This document shows positions 27,101-37,172 of a DNA stretch of 45,033 nucleotides, piece after piece (positions within the stretch are counted from its first letter, which is position 1; each line of letters begins with the position of its first letter). This stretch comes from Sergeia podlipaevii (Eukaryota; Euglenozoa; Kinetoplastea; Trypanosomatida; Trypanosomatidae). The stretch covers positions 1 to 45,033 of the forward strand of contig JASANZ010002097.1 in the NCBI GenBank assembly GCA_030849805.1. Direction: 5' to 3'. A model generated the notes under the pieces. It made no database searches, was not told the origin of the DNA, and saw only the letters and a program-made list of their open reading frames with translations. The position numbers were made by a program, and so were the translations under genes.

Positions 27101-30100
27101 GATTGGGTGGCCTGCGCAGCTCGACGATGCCATCAACGAGCGCATGCAGGAGCTCGAGGAGACTAAGCGTTGCATCGTTGCCACCATGAACCGCTCGCAG
27201 GAGCTATTTGAGAAGGAAGTGGAGCGGATGCAGCGCTTGGTTGAGATGTACCATCAGCACAACAATCTTGACCGTCAGGAGGAGATCGTCAACGACGTCC
27301 GCGACGTCCTTGAGAAGATTCAGCGACTGCGTGAGCAGGCCAACACTTTCAACACGCACGAGACCCTTTTTAATCTTGAGAAGACTGACTACGCCGCTGT
27401 ACACCAGCTTTCAACTGACTTTGAGCCGTATGCGTCGTTGTGGCTTACCGTGGACAACTGGACACAGGCAATGGCCAACTGGCACGCCGCCGTGTTCACC
27501 GACATTGATGCAGACGCGATGGAGCAGTGTGTGCAGGACGATCACAAGACCATCGGCAAGTGCGCACGCGACGGGCGTCTGACGCCAAATCTTATCCGCA
27601 TTGCAGAGATGACCCGGGAGAAGATTGAAGCCTTCAAACCATTTGTACCGACAGTCAAGTACCTACGCATGGAGGGCATGAAGGATCGTCATTGGGACCA
27701 GCTATCCAAGGAGATTGGAAAGGAGGTACGCCCTGGCACGACCCTCAACACGCTAGAGGCAGTGATCAGCATGGACCTCATCGCACACGACGCGACCCTG
27801 ATGCGCATTTCAGAGATTGCTGCACGTGAGTTCCAAATTGAAACCGCCCTTGCCAAGATGAAGAACCAGTGGTCTGAGATGCGACTGAACGTGAAGTCCT
27901 ACAAGGAGACCGGCTGCTACGTGGTAGCCAAGGACGTCATTGATGACGCGCAAGAAAAACTGGATGATCAGATGCTCACAACGCAGTCTCTCACCTTCTC
28001 GCCCTTCAAGAAGATCTTTGAGGAGGAGATTGTGGCGTGGGAGGCTTCGCTCAAGCTGGTGCAGGACGTTATTGACGAATGGCTTGTATGCCAGAAGTCG
28101 TGGCTGTATCTTGAACCTATTTTTCAGTCGGAGGACATTGCCCGGCAGCTGCCCAACGAGTTCAAGCGCTTTCAACAGGTGAACAAGAACTGGAAGTTTC
28201 TCTCTGGTAAGGCACACGAGATTGAACTCATTATGGAGTTCTGCAAGAACACTGAGCGCTGCCTTGAGATGCTCAGGGAGAACAATAGCCTGCTTGAGGT
28301 GGTGGAGAAGGGCCTCAATCAGTACCTCGAGGGCAAGCGTGCTTCCTTTGCTCGCTTCTATTTCTTGTCAGACGATGAACTTCTTACCATTCTTTCCGAG
28401 GCTCGCGACCCTCAGAAGATTCAACCACAGTTCCGCAAGCTGTTTGAGAACATCGCAAGCATTGATATGCGCGCGCCGGACAATGAGATGTTTGGAATGT
28501 ACTCGCAGATGAAGGAGTACATTCCTTTTACCCAGTCAGTGCTGCCTCGCAAGTACGTGGAGAACTGGTTGACAGAAATCGAGGCCATGATGAAGATGTC
28601 TATCCGCGCTCAGCTCGACAAGGGTGTCAAGGACGCGGCCACAATGGATCGCAAGGAGTTTATTCTCAACGCCCCCGGACAAGTGGTGATGGCTGTGAAC
28701 CAGATCATGTGGACACACGAGTGCGAGGAGTCTCTGCGCCAGCATGGCTCTCTCGCTCCCTATGTTCCCAAGGCAAAGAAGAGCCTCATGACTCTCGTCG
28801 AGGCGGTGCGCCAGCCCCTCTCCAATTTGCAGCGAATGAACCTTAGTGGTCTCATCACGATCGAAGTGCATGCGCGCGATATTGTAGAGCAGCTGGCCAA
28901 TGATAAGGTAGAAAATATCTTTGCTTTTGAATGGATTTCGCAACTGCGCAGCTACTGGGAGAACAATGACTGCTACCTTCGGCAGGTGGAGGCGCAGTTC
29001 CGCTACGGCGGCGAGTACTTGGGCAACACCACGCGTCTTGTCGTGACCCCGCTAACGGATCGCATTTATCTCACGCTGACGGGAGCCATGCACATGTTCC
29101 TGGGCGGTGCCCCTGCGGGTCCGGCCGGTACTGGTAAGACGGAAACGGTGAAGGATCTGGCAAAGGCAGTGGCAAAGCAGTGCGTCGTGTTCAACTGCCA
29201 GGAGGGTATGACCTATGCATCCATGGGTAAGTTCTTCAAAGGTCTTGCCCAGGCCGGTGCGTGGGCCTGCTTCGATGAGTTCAATCGTATTGATGTGGAG
29301 GTGCTCTCCGTCGTGGCACAGCAGGTGTCCTCCCTCCAGGAGGCGGCACGCTCGCGCCAATTCCGTATCCCGTTCGAGGGCACCGAGATCCTTGTTGACC
29401 CGTCGTACTCTGTGTTCATTACGATGAATCCCGGTTACGCCGGCCGTACTGAACTTCCGGATAACCTCAAGGTGCTCTTCCGTCCGGTGGCCTGCATGGT
29501 GCCCGACTACGCCATGATTGCCGAGATTCGTCTCTTCTCCTTCGGTTACTCTGAGTCCCGCAAGTTGGCGCAGAAGATGGTGGCCACGTTCCGTCTCAGC
29601 TCCGAGCAGCTTTCCTCTCAGGATCACTACGATTTCGGTATGCGTGCCGTCAACACTGTCATTTCCGCTGCAGGTCTCATGAAGCGTGAGCACCCTGACG
29701 AGGCCGAGGATGTGTTGCTACTGCGTGCGTTGCGTGACTCTAACGCGCCCAAGTTTCTCGAGGAAGATCTCCTTCTCTTTGGCGGCATTATTAGCGATCT
29801 GTTCCCTGGTGTGCAGCTGACCCCGTCTGACTACGGCGACTTCCTTAAGACGCTCGAGGAGAAGGCCTTGGAGATGCAGATGCAGCCTACAGAGATGTTT
29901 ATCAAGAAGTGCGTTCAGCTTTATGAAATGAGCGTCCTGCGCCACGGTCAGATGACAGTTGGACCGACGATGGGGGGTAAGACGTCTGCCACGCGCGTGC
30001 TGCAGCGGGCGATGACTAAGCTTTACAACGAGATGGGCAACAAGCGATTCAGTGAGGTGAAGACACACTGTTTGAACCCTAAATCCATCACCATGTCGCA

Positions 30101-33100
30101 GCTTTACGGCGGGTTTGACGATGCCACGGGCGAGTGGCGCGATGGACTCATTGGTGAACTCTTCCGCGTTGCAGCGCGTGACACGAGTGAGGCGCGGCAA
30201 TGGATTGTCTTTGACGGTCCTGTGGATGCGCTGTGGATTGAGTCAATGAACACCGTGCTCGATGAGAACAAGAAGTTGTGTCTTATCTCTGGTGAGATCA
30301 TTGCAATGACGCCATACATGAACTGCTGGTTTGAGGTGGAGGATCTTGCGGTGGCCTCCCCTGCCACTGTGTCGCGCGCTGGTATGATCTACATGGAACC
30401 TGACACGTGCATTGGTGTCACGAATTTCATTCGCAGCTGGCAAACGTACCGTCTGCCGAGCACCATGAATCCTTACAAGGAGCACCTGCAGGATCTGTGC
30501 GATCACCTCTTCCCCTCGCTGATTCACTGTGTACAGACCCAAGTCATGGAGTACAACCCCACCGTCTGGCCCAATTTGGTCGTTTCTTGCTTCAACATCT
30601 TTGCCTCATTTCTTGGCCCTTACACACCGACGAGGACGTATGATGTGCCGCAGGACCGTCTTGACCTTCTTCGCGAGGTCCACTTGCACTTTCTCGTCTT
30701 TAGCATTGTGTGGTCCTTTGGGGCCACTGGTGACAAGACGAGTCGGCAGCGCTTTGACAAATTCCTGCGCGATGAGCTTCGCTTGCGCAACGTCAACATT
30801 GATCTCCCTGTTATTGGCAGTTTGCAGGACTACGAGTTTATCCCCGAGGAGCGTCGCTGGGTGGCGTGGAATGACCGCCTGCCGCCCTTCTCCATACAGG
30901 TGACGCAGGACAACATGGCGGACATTATCGTCCCTACTGCCGACGTTGCACGATACAAGTATGTCAACCGACTTCTGCTCGAGAACTCCTTCAACACGCT
31001 GTGCTGCGGTCCTACTGGTACCGGCAAGACAGTGCTGCTTCAGCAATTGCTCATGAATGAGATGCCCAAGGAGTTCACCCCCATCTTTTTTACCTTCTCC
31101 GCGCGAACGAGCGCGAACCAAACGCAGGATCTCATCTTCTCCAAGTTCGAGGTGCGGCGACGCGCATCCCCTCAGATCTGGGGTGCCCCGGTGAACAAGA
31201 AATTCATTGTACTGATTGATGACATGAACATGCCTATGAAGGAGCAGTACGGCGCGCAGCCTCCTATCGAGATTCTCCGCCAATACATGGACTACCGCGG
31301 CTGGTACGACCGCCGCACGCGTGAGTTCTTCAACATTGTGGACGTCCTCTACGTTGGCGCCATGGGTCCCCCGGGCGGCGGCCGCAACAAGATCAGCAAC
31401 CGATTCCTGCGCCACTTCAACCAAATTGCCTTCCCTGAGATTGATGACGACAACATGAAGCGCATTTTTGTCACCATCCTTGACAGCTACTTCGCGCCGT
31501 TTCCAGAGGATATTCGCAGCAAGGTCGGCGCCATCGTGGCCGCCTCCATCGAAGTTTTCAACACCGTGTCACGGGAGCTGCGTCCGACCCCAGCCCGCCC
31601 GCACTATCTTTTTAATCTGCGAGACATGTCCAAGGTGATGGCAGGCGTGATCAACGCCACGACGCGGACCACCAAGACGGTTACCTCGCTGATCCGCCTG
31701 TGGATGCACGAAGAGATGCGCACCTTCAAGGATCGTCTCACTAACGGTGTGGACGAGGAGTGGTTTGACAAGCTGCTGCAGAAGCAGGTGCACAAGCAGC
31801 TCAAGGTCTCCTGGGAGGAGGTCATGCCTTCTCGCGGCAGGGACAACAACGTCTCTTCATCAGAAATGAGCAACAGCGACAAGTCCTCCGCAAGCAACGA
31901 TCTCATCTTCGTGGACTTTATGGGCTCCAAGAACGAAGCGCATGTGTATCAGGAAGTTACAGACTTCAATGCACTTGTCAAGAGCCTTGAAGCGCAGATG
32001 GAGGAGTACAACAGCCAATCCTCAAGCCACAAGTTAACGCTGGTCATGTTCGCCGACGCCGTGCAGCACGTGTGCCGCATCGCGCGCGTCATTCGAAAAG
32101 CAAATGGCCACGTGCTTCTTCTTGGCGTTGGTGGCTCTGGGCGTCAGTCGCTCTCGCGCCTTGCTGCTTTTCTCAACGAGTTCGAGCTGTCACAGGTGGA
32201 GATTGGCAAAGGGTACACCACTAACGCGTGGCGTGAGGACATCAAGACGATGCTACGGCGCGTCGCCTTCCGTAACAAGCAGCTTCTCTTTCTGTTTACC
32301 GACACCCAGATTGCCTATGAGTCGATGCTGGAGGATGTGAACAATTTGCTGAACTCGGGCGAGGTGCCCAACCTCTTCCTCGGCCAGGAATTTGACGATG
32401 TGCTGAACTCGATGAAGCCCATCTGCATTGCGGAGAACGTGCCGCTTGACAAGGTCAGTATTTACGCCCGCTTTGTGCGCGCGTGCCGGACCAACCTGCA
32501 CATCTCTCTCTGTATGTCACCTCTCGGCGAGACCTTCCGTGGCCGTCTCCGCATGTTCCCGGCGCTGGTCAACTGCTGCACCATTGACTGGTTTGCGGCT
32601 TGGCCAGGACAAGCTCTTCGCAGCGTCGCTCACAACTTCTTCGCCTCGTTTAATTTGCTTGCCACCCCCGAGGACGTGGACGCGTGCACGGAGGTGTGCG
32701 TGAAGATCCACGTCAGCGTGGAGGAGATGTCTACACGCTTCCTTGCAGAGACGCGTCGGCACAACTACGTGACGCCGACATCGTTCCTCGAGGTGCTCCA
32801 CACCTTCCGCGCATTGCTGGCGTCGCGCACAGAAGCCAACCTCACCAAGCGCAATCAACTCATCAATGGTATGGCGAAGCTCAAGGAAACCGAAGGCGCC
32901 GTCGCTGGTCTTCAGCAGACCCTTGCAGAGAGTCAGCCGGTGTTGCTGGAGAAGAGCGAGTCTATTAAGGCACTTGTAGCGGAGATGGAGGTGCAAACGG
33001 CGTCCGCGGAGGTCACCAAGAAGGAGGCAGAGAAGGATCAAGAGGCGGTGGCGGTGGTGCAGGCTGAGTGCGCTGGTATTGAACAGGAGGCTGCTGATCA

Positions 33101-36100
33101 GCTCTCTGAGGCGCTCCCCGAGCTGGACCGGGCTCTGGAGAGCCTCAAGAACCTCAAGTCCTCGCAGATTACAGAGGTGGCCGGATACAAGGCTCCTACT
33201 CCTGGTGTGGTGATGACGATGCAAGGCATTTGCATTCTCTTCCAGATCAAGCCCAACATGCGCGCTGCCAGCGCCATGGAGGAGAAGAAGACTGACTACT
33301 GGTCTACTGCCAAGGAGCAGCTGCTCAACAATCCAAACCAGCTCATGCAGAAGCTCATCAACTTCGACAAGGAGCATATCCCAGAACGCCTCATTCAGCA
33401 GGTAATGCCGCTTGTTAAATCGGAGGACTTCACCCCAAAGAAGATTGCAGGAGCCAGTCAGGCATGTGCGGCCATGTGTCAGTGGACGCACGCCATGGTT
33501 CGGTTCCACGAGGTGAACAAGAAGGTGGAACCGCTGCGAAAGCGGCTCGCTATTGCGCAGGAGTCCAACAGGGAGGCCATGGAGAAACTACAGAAGGCTG
33601 AGGCACGACTGGAGGATGTCGCCCGCCTACTCGCGGAAATGCAGGCAAAGAAGGAGAGCGCGGAGCAGGAAATGCGAGCACTTGAAGAGACAGTGAAGAA
33701 GACCGAGGTGAAGCTTGAGCGCGCCGCAATGCTTATCGATGGTCTTGCTGGGGAAAAGAAAAACTGGACGCTGTCCATTGAAGAGCTTCAGGAGAACGCC
33801 AAGTACCTCATGGGTGACATGCTCGCTGCGGCGGGCCAAATCGCCTACTGTGGACCTTTCACAGCTGTGTATCGCAAGGAACTCATTGAGATCTGGCGCG
33901 CAGAGCTTGAGGCGCGGTCTATCCTATACAGTCCGAATCTCTCTGTGTTTCACACATTACAGGATGCAGTTCAAACGCGCGAGTGGGGCCTCAATGGTCT
34001 TCCCATGGATGCCTTGTCCGTCGAAAACGCTCTTATCCTCACCAACGCACGTCGTTGGCCCCTTCTCATTGACCCTCAGACGCAGGCCAACAAGTGGATC
34101 CGGCAAACGTACAAGGACGCCCTGGAAGTGCTCAAGCCGAGTCAGAAGGACCTCATCAAGCGCATTGAGTACTGCATTCGCGCTGGCCGCCCTGTGCTGC
34201 TTGAAAATGTGAACGAGAACATCGACGCTAGTCTCAACCCACTCCTAGACCGTCAGACCTTTATGCAGGGCGGCACAGAGATGATCCGCATCGCTGACAC
34301 AGCGATCCCGTGGAACCCCAAGTTCAAGTTCTTTCTCACAACAAAGCTGCCCAACCCACACTATATCCCCGAGGTGATGGTGCGTGTGACGCTGTTGAAC
34401 TTCTTCATTACTCCGCAAGGTTTGGAAGACCAGCTGCTGGGTGTCGTGGTTGGACAGGAGCGCAAGGAGCTGGAGATGAAGCGAAGTGATCTCATTCAGA
34501 AGAACGCCGCCATGAAGGCCGATCTCGCGGACATTCAGAGGACCATTCTTCGCAAGCTAGAGGAGGTTGAGGGTGAAATCCTGGATGATGTGGAGCTCAT
34601 TGCTTACCTCAATGAATCAAAGGAAAAGACGCTAGAAATTACGGCCAAGGTGGCGGAAGCCGAAGAGGCGGAGGTGCTCATCAACGCCAGTCGTGAGGAG
34701 TACCGTCCCATTGCACAGCATTCGTCGTGCTTGTACTTCTGCTGCTCCACCCTCTCCAACGTCGACCCCATGTACCAGTACTCCCTACAGTGGTTCGTAC
34801 AGCTCTTTATCGTCGGCATCGACCAAGCAGCTCGCTCAGATGATCTGCAGGAGCGCCTTGTCAACCTGAGGAGTTACTTTACGTTCAGCTTCTATCAGAA
34901 TATTAGCCGCTCACTTTTTGAGATGCACAAGCTCATGTTCTCCTTCTTCCTTTGTATTCGCATTATGCAGCAGGAGCCTGCCCGCATCCAAGACGATGAG
35001 TACCGCTTCCTTCTTCAGGGCCCTTCACTTCTTGAGAAGGCAGATCACAACCCCGACGAATCGTGGCTGACGCCATCCACGTGGAACGAGTTGTGCTACT
35101 TGGATGTCACGTTCCCCGCCTTCAAGGGCCTGCGAAGGCACATGATCGAGAAGCTTGACCACTACCGTGACATATTCATGTCCAGCAACGCACACAGACG
35201 CCCAATGGAGGGAAAGTGGGCAGGCAGGCTTACACCGATGCAACGCATGATGTTCCTGCGCTGCCTGCGCCCCGATAAACTCATGGAGGCTGTGCAGGAC
35301 TTCGTCACGGAGGTGATGGGGGAGCGCTTCATTAGGCCTCCACCTTTCGACTTGCTTACCTCCTTCAAGGACTCCACCGCGATGACCCCGCTGATTTTCA
35401 TTTTGTCGCAGGGTGCTGACCCGTACGAGGACTGGAAGAAGTTTGCCGAAAGCCAGCACATGAGCAAGAAACTGTATGATATTTCGCTCGGCCAGGGTCA
35501 GGGCCCGCGCGCAGAGCGAATGATGCAGGAGGGTATGGAGAACGGCGCGTGGGTACTCCTGCAAAATTGTCATCTGGCTACGTCCTGGATGCCGACGCTG
35601 GAGCGATTGGTAGAGTCCATGGCAGCGAGTGTGCATCCGAACTTTCGACTTTGGCTCACCTCTATGCCCAGCCCCCACTTCCCAGTTTCTGTGCTGCAGA
35701 ACGGTGTGAAGATGACCAATGAGCCACCCAAGGGCATGCAAGCCAATGTGACTCGCTCTCTACTGAGTTACAGCAATGACTACCTCGAGACCTGCCGTAA
35801 GCCGCTTGAGTTCAAGAAGCTCTTCTTCTCCATGTGCTTCTTCCATGCTCTCATTCAGGAACGACGCAAGTTCGGTCCGCTCGGGTGGAACATTGCCTAC
35901 GAATACACTTCAGGCGATCTTGGCTGTTGCGAGGACCAGATTAAAATGTTCTTGGACAAGTACAATGAGGTGCCCTACAAGGTGATCAAGGAACTGAGCG
36001 GCAATATCCACTACGGTGGTCGCGTCACGGATGACTGGGATCGACGCACGCTCAACACGCTGCTGGAAATCTTTGTGAAGCCTGAGGTGATGCAGGACGG

Positions 36101-37172
36101 CTACCGCTTCTCCCCTCTCGCTGAGTACACTTCGATTACGCCCACCAACCAGCAGGGGTACCTGGAGTACGTTGCCTCCTGGCCAATCAACACGAACCCG
36201 GAGACTTTTGGGCTGCACGAAAACGCTGACATTACTTGTGCTCGTAGCGAAACTTTTGACACGCTCGCCGCGATTGTTCTTCTGCAGGGAGAAAGTGCAC
36301 CAAAAACTGCGGGCGGCAAGTCGCCTGACGAGGTGGTATCGGAGCTTGCGAGCATAATCCACGAACGCGTCAGCGCTCCCTTTGACATTGACAAGTTCCG
36401 CAGAAAGTACCCCACAAAGTATGAGGATTCGATGAACACCGTACTAGTGCAGGAGGCCATCCGCTTTAACCGTCTGGTTGCCATTATTCATCAGACACTG
36501 GAGAGTCTGCCGCTTGCCATCAAGGGTGAAGTTGTGATGAGCAAGGAGTTGGAGGAGATGCATAGATCCATCTACAATAATCATGTGCCAACCCAGTGGG
36601 CAGACCGTGCCTACCCAAGTCTCAAGGCCCTTGCGGCCTGGGTGGACGACCTTGTGCTGCGCCTCGCGATGATTCAGACTTGGTACGACAAGGGCCACCC
36701 CAAGGCGTACTGGATCTCTGGATTCTTCTTCCCACAAGCCTTCCTCACCGGCATTCTGCAGAACTACGCGCGTAAGATGCAGATTTCTATCGACACCATC
36801 AGCTACGACTTCCAGTGGCTCAACACAGATCCCTCCACTCTCACTAACGGGCCCGAGATGGGATGCTACATATACGGCATGTATATGGAAGGTGCGCGGA
36901 TCGACCCCAAGACGCTCACTCTGGCGGAGTCGAAGCCAAAGGTGCTCTTTGAGCCGGTGCCGATGCTGTGGTTGAAGCCTGTCATTGACCGCGTGAAGCC
37001 GACCTCGGGCTTCTACGAGTGCCCGCTGTACAAGACGGTGCGTCGTGCGGGTACACTGAGCACCACTGGCCACTCTACCAACTACGTTCTCGCGGCGGAA
37101 GTCCCTACCACGGAGGACCCCAAGCACTGGGTCAGACGCGGTGTAGCCATGGTCTGCGCGCTGAGTTCGTAA
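24180..37172 (+). CDS. Axonemal inner-arm dynein heavy chain (DNAH3/7/12-like)
   Basis: A 4330-residue motor that walks on axonemal doublet microtubules and drives flagellar beating. The tail is about residues 1-1500 and the linker precedes AAA1. P-loops: AAA1 GPAGTGKT (1647-1654), AAA2 GPTMGGKT (1928-1935), AAA3 GPTGTGKT (2277-2284), AAA4 GVGGSGRQ (2649-2656, where RQ replaces the usual KS/T, as common in axonemal dyneins). AAA1 is followed by CFDEFNRID and ITMNPGYAGR. The stalk coiled coil with the microtubule-binding tip covers about 2900-3250. The C-terminus (FFFPQAFLTGILQNYARK and a terminal STTGHSTN block) resembles single-headed inner-arm DNAH3, 7 and 12. The N-terminal 350 residues are low-complexity, and extra hydrophilic inserts lie at about 677-723 and 2549-2575. 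The whole 13 kb is one frame from an ATG. Subtype within the inner-arm group is uncertain. Confidence 0.95.
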   Translation: MSISSRELIALRRAQLQKREQEVKEAEEARCMEILSGRDKNALPPWLLEDNANEVDNNSNPSRSPRGLNISSAAVAGGAAFVSSEVATGAAAVTKRQSSSSNGDQQLPRGQRAAPLRPDLVPKVMAPIEFVRGEIPRDELISRKRTRIEQSQTIEELLRQRGIQLDAPQSGASPPSVASSAETGCYHSLLPLDAFDDDQYEDFTAEDWLSRLQHQKREQGDEEAAAAESGHAGVSKKNAACAAPEGLQCKVLQQGSHGKALWVSARVVGFSADKRKFCVQLSNEKKRNSNVNKTASKRVNGTPGIADTSATGTEANAESGSSSVTLLPRIYVCFDAECPVKFANRFAAAYARRRIAEDVLRTELYVESIPPDEYQTIDTTVLARIRDMALSTPFLVEAESNLDVQTIAEEVRADYSRTMNAELLRQAAKRGTFNRLVGDLAFISDLYAKQRACSGRPNTGATYAVSAERAEQFAAVKAAFRSRSYLSQTAAVTHLLRQFRECSEKLMAHQVFLLGSDLEAQRPLPLMAFDDIETLALRESMQYMRDTWSGPTFEMTKEVLSTYTRADEVHLEFFDEDAYSGTKTHRLLSTINFEMQDTLCHFLKTGIEAFTRFIEDAGNYIVVVNNIRDVSITVGDFLTTTSAFGHDSRVTEYFLRKPAYEVAPLLKVSLLDELKRPMSSPSHHSTSLRLHSNRGANENHKDKGAGRERAGGEDDEEKENGGVEELPVAVLQYTSNTENIRTALNTLVKRCLSVHSEIRTVERRLFDFLYDPSTAFVSTITADDPFIVSCLKRMEVVLERTAISMDEYLATYQDYNDIVALDVETYIEEFKERFNRTRGVEAEIQKYLNYQSKILKNIPGETNLGLVRIDCTDLRRRLANKCALVASQILNVMADRALSKEDDVDQRFSALYETLMKPTETPEEVVATKDFIKTIPEQVFDLQLLIQEAREIHDVLDLFQRALSEEEFNKKWKAIGWPAQLDDAINERMQELEETKRCIVATMNRSQELFEKEVERMQRLVEMYHQHNNLDRQEEIVNDVRDVLEKIQRLREQANTFNTHETLFNLEKTDYAAVHQLSTDFEPYASLWLTVDNWTQAMANWHAAVFTDIDADAMEQCVQDDHKTIGKCARDGRLTPNLIRIAEMTREKIEAFKPFVPTVKYLRMEGMKDRHWDQLSKEIGKEVRPGTTLNTLEAVISMDLIAHDATLMRISEIAAREFQIETALAKMKNQWSEMRLNVKSYKETGCYVVAKDVIDDAQEKLDDQMLTTQSLTFSPFKKIFEEEIVAWEASLKLVQDVIDEWLVCQKSWLYLEPIFQSEDIARQLPNEFKRFQQVNKNWKFLSGKAHEIELIMEFCKNTERCLEMLRENNSLLEVVEKGLNQYLEGKRASFARFYFLSDDELLTILSEARDPQKIQPQFRKLFENIASIDMRAPDNEMFGMYSQMKEYIPFTQSVLPRKYVENWLTEIEAMMKMSIRAQLDKGVKDAATMDRKEFILNAPGQVVMAVNQIMWTHECEESLRQHGSLAPYVPKAKKSLMTLVEAVRQPLSNLQRMNLSGLITIEVHARDIVEQLANDKVENIFAFEWISQLRSYWENNDCYLRQVEAQFRYGGEYLGNTTRLVVTPLTDRIYLTLTGAMHMFLGGAPAGPAGTGKTETVKDLAKAVAKQCVVFNCQEGMTYASMGKFFKGLAQAGAWACFDEFNRIDVEVLSVVAQQVSSLQEAARSRQFRIPFEGTEILVDPSYSVFITMNPGYAGRTELPDNLKVLFRPVACMVPDYAMIAEIRLFSFGYSESRKLAQKMVATFRLSSEQLSSQDHYDFGMRAVNTVISAAGLMKREHPDEAEDVLLLRALRDSNAPKFLEEDLLLFGGIISDLFPGVQLTPSDYGDFLKTLEEKALEMQMQPTEMFIKKCVQLYEMSVLRHGQMTVGPTMGGKTSATRVLQRAMTKLYNEMGNKRFSEVKTHCLNPKSITMSQLYGGFDDATGEWRDGLIGELFRVAARDTSEARQWIVFDGPVDALWIESMNTVLDENKKLCLISGEIIAMTPYMNCWFEVEDLAVASPATVSRAGMIYMEPDTCIGVTNFIRSWQTYRLPSTMNPYKEHLQDLCDHLFPSLIHCVQTQVMEYNPTVWPNLVVSCFNIFASFLGPYTPTRTYDVPQDRLDLLREVHLHFLVFSIVWSFGATGDKTSRQRFDKFLRDELRLRNVNIDLPVIGSLQDYEFIPEERRWVAWNDRLPPFSIQVTQDNMADIIVPTADVARYKYVNRLLLENSFNTLCCGPTGTGKTVLLQQLLMNEMPKEFTPIFFTFSARTSANQTQDLIFSKFEVRRRASPQIWGAPVNKKFIVLIDDMNMPMKEQYGAQPPIEILRQYMDYRGWYDRRTREFFNIVDVLYVGAMGPPGGGRNKISNRFLRHFNQIAFPEIDDDNMKRIFVTILDSYFAPFPEDIRSKVGAIVAASIEVFNTVSRELRPTPARPHYLFNLRDMSKVMAGVINATTRTTKTVTSLIRLWMHEEMRTFKDRLTNGVDEEWFDKLLQKQVHKQLKVSWEEVMPSRGRDNNVSSSEMSNSDKSSASNDLIFVDFMGSKNEAHVYQEVTDFNALVKSLEAQMEEYNSQSSSHKLTLVMFADAVQHVCRIARVIRKANGHVLLLGVGGSGRQSLSRLAAFLNEFELSQVEIGKGYTTNAWREDIKTMLRRVAFRNKQLLFLFTDTQIAYESMLEDVNNLLNSGEVPNLFLGQEFDDVLNSMKPICIAENVPLDKVSIYARFVRACRTNLHISLCMSPLGETFRGRLRMFPALVNCCTIDWFAAWPGQALRSVAHNFFASFNLLATPEDVDACTEVCVKIHVSVEEMSTRFLAETRRHNYVTPTSFLEVLHTFRALLASRTEANLTKRNQLINGMAKLKETEGAVAGLQQTLAESQPVLLEKSESIKALVAEMEVQTASAEVTKKEAEKDQEAVAVVQAECAGIEQEAADQLSEALPELDRALESLKNLKSSQITEVAGYKAPTPGVVMTMQGICILFQIKPNMRAASAMEEKKTDYWSTAKEQLLNNPNQLMQKLINFDKEHIPERLIQQVMPLVKSEDFTPKKIAGASQACAAMCQWTHAMVRFHEVNKKVEPLRKRLAIAQESNREAMEKLQKAEARLEDVARLLAEMQAKKESAEQEMRALEETVKKTEVKLERAAMLIDGLAGEKKNWTLSIEELQENAKYLMGDMLAAAGQIAYCGPFTAVYRKELIEIWRAELEARSILYSPNLSVFHTLQDAVQTREWGLNGLPMDALSVENALILTNARRWPLLIDPQTQANKWIRQTYKDALEVLKPSQKDLIKRIEYCIRAGRPVLLENVNENIDASLNPLLDRQTFMQGGTEMIRIADTAIPWNPKFKFFLTTKLPNPHYIPEVMVRVTLLNFFITPQGLEDQLLGVVVGQERKELEMKRSDLIQKNAAMKADLADIQRTILRKLEEVEGEILDDVELIAYLNESKEKTLEITAKVAEAEEAEVLINASREEYRPIAQHSSCLYFCCSTLSNVDPMYQYSLQWFVQLFIVGIDQAARSDDLQERLVNLRSYFTFSFYQNISRSLFEMHKLMFSFFLCIRIMQQEPARIQDDEYRFLLQGPSLLEKADHNPDESWLTPSTWNELCYLDVTFPAFKGLRRHMIEKLDHYRDIFMSSNAHRRPMEGKWAGRLTPMQRMMFLRCLRPDKLMEAVQDFVTEVMGERFIRPPPFDLLTSFKDSTAMTPLIFILSQGADPYEDWKKFAESQHMSKKLYDISLGQGQGPRAERMMQEGMENGAWVLLQNCHLATSWMPTLERLVESMAASVHPNFRLWLTSMPSPHFPVSVLQNGVKMTNEPPKGMQANVTRSLLSYSNDYLETCRKPLEFKKLFFSMCFFHALIQERRKFGPLGWNIAYEYTSGDLGCCEDQIKMFLDKYNEVPYKVIKELSGNIHYGGRVTDDWDRRTLNTLLEIFVKPEVMQDGYRFSPLAEYTSITPTNQQGYLEYVASWPINTNPETFGLHENADITCARSETFDTLAAIVLLQGESAPKTAGGKSPDEVVSELASIIHERVSAPFDIDKFRRKYPTKYEDSMNTVLVQEAIRFNRLVAIIHQTLESLPLAIKGEVVMSKELEEMHRSIYNNHVPTQWADRAYPSLKALAAWVDDLVLRLAMIQTWYDKGHPKAYWISGFFFPQAFLTGILQNYARKMQISIDTISYDFQWLNTDPSTLTNGPEMGCYIYGMYMEGARIDPKTLTLAESKPKVLFEPVPMLWLKPVIDRVKPTSGFYECPLYKTVRRAGTLSTTGHSTNYVLAAEVPTTEDPKHWVRRGVAMVCALSS

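Noticed and set aside
32517..33509. 330-codon minus-strand frame inside the dynein gene
   Set aside because: It is the antisense shadow of the highly biased dynein codons; the plus strand encodes clear motor sequence throughout.
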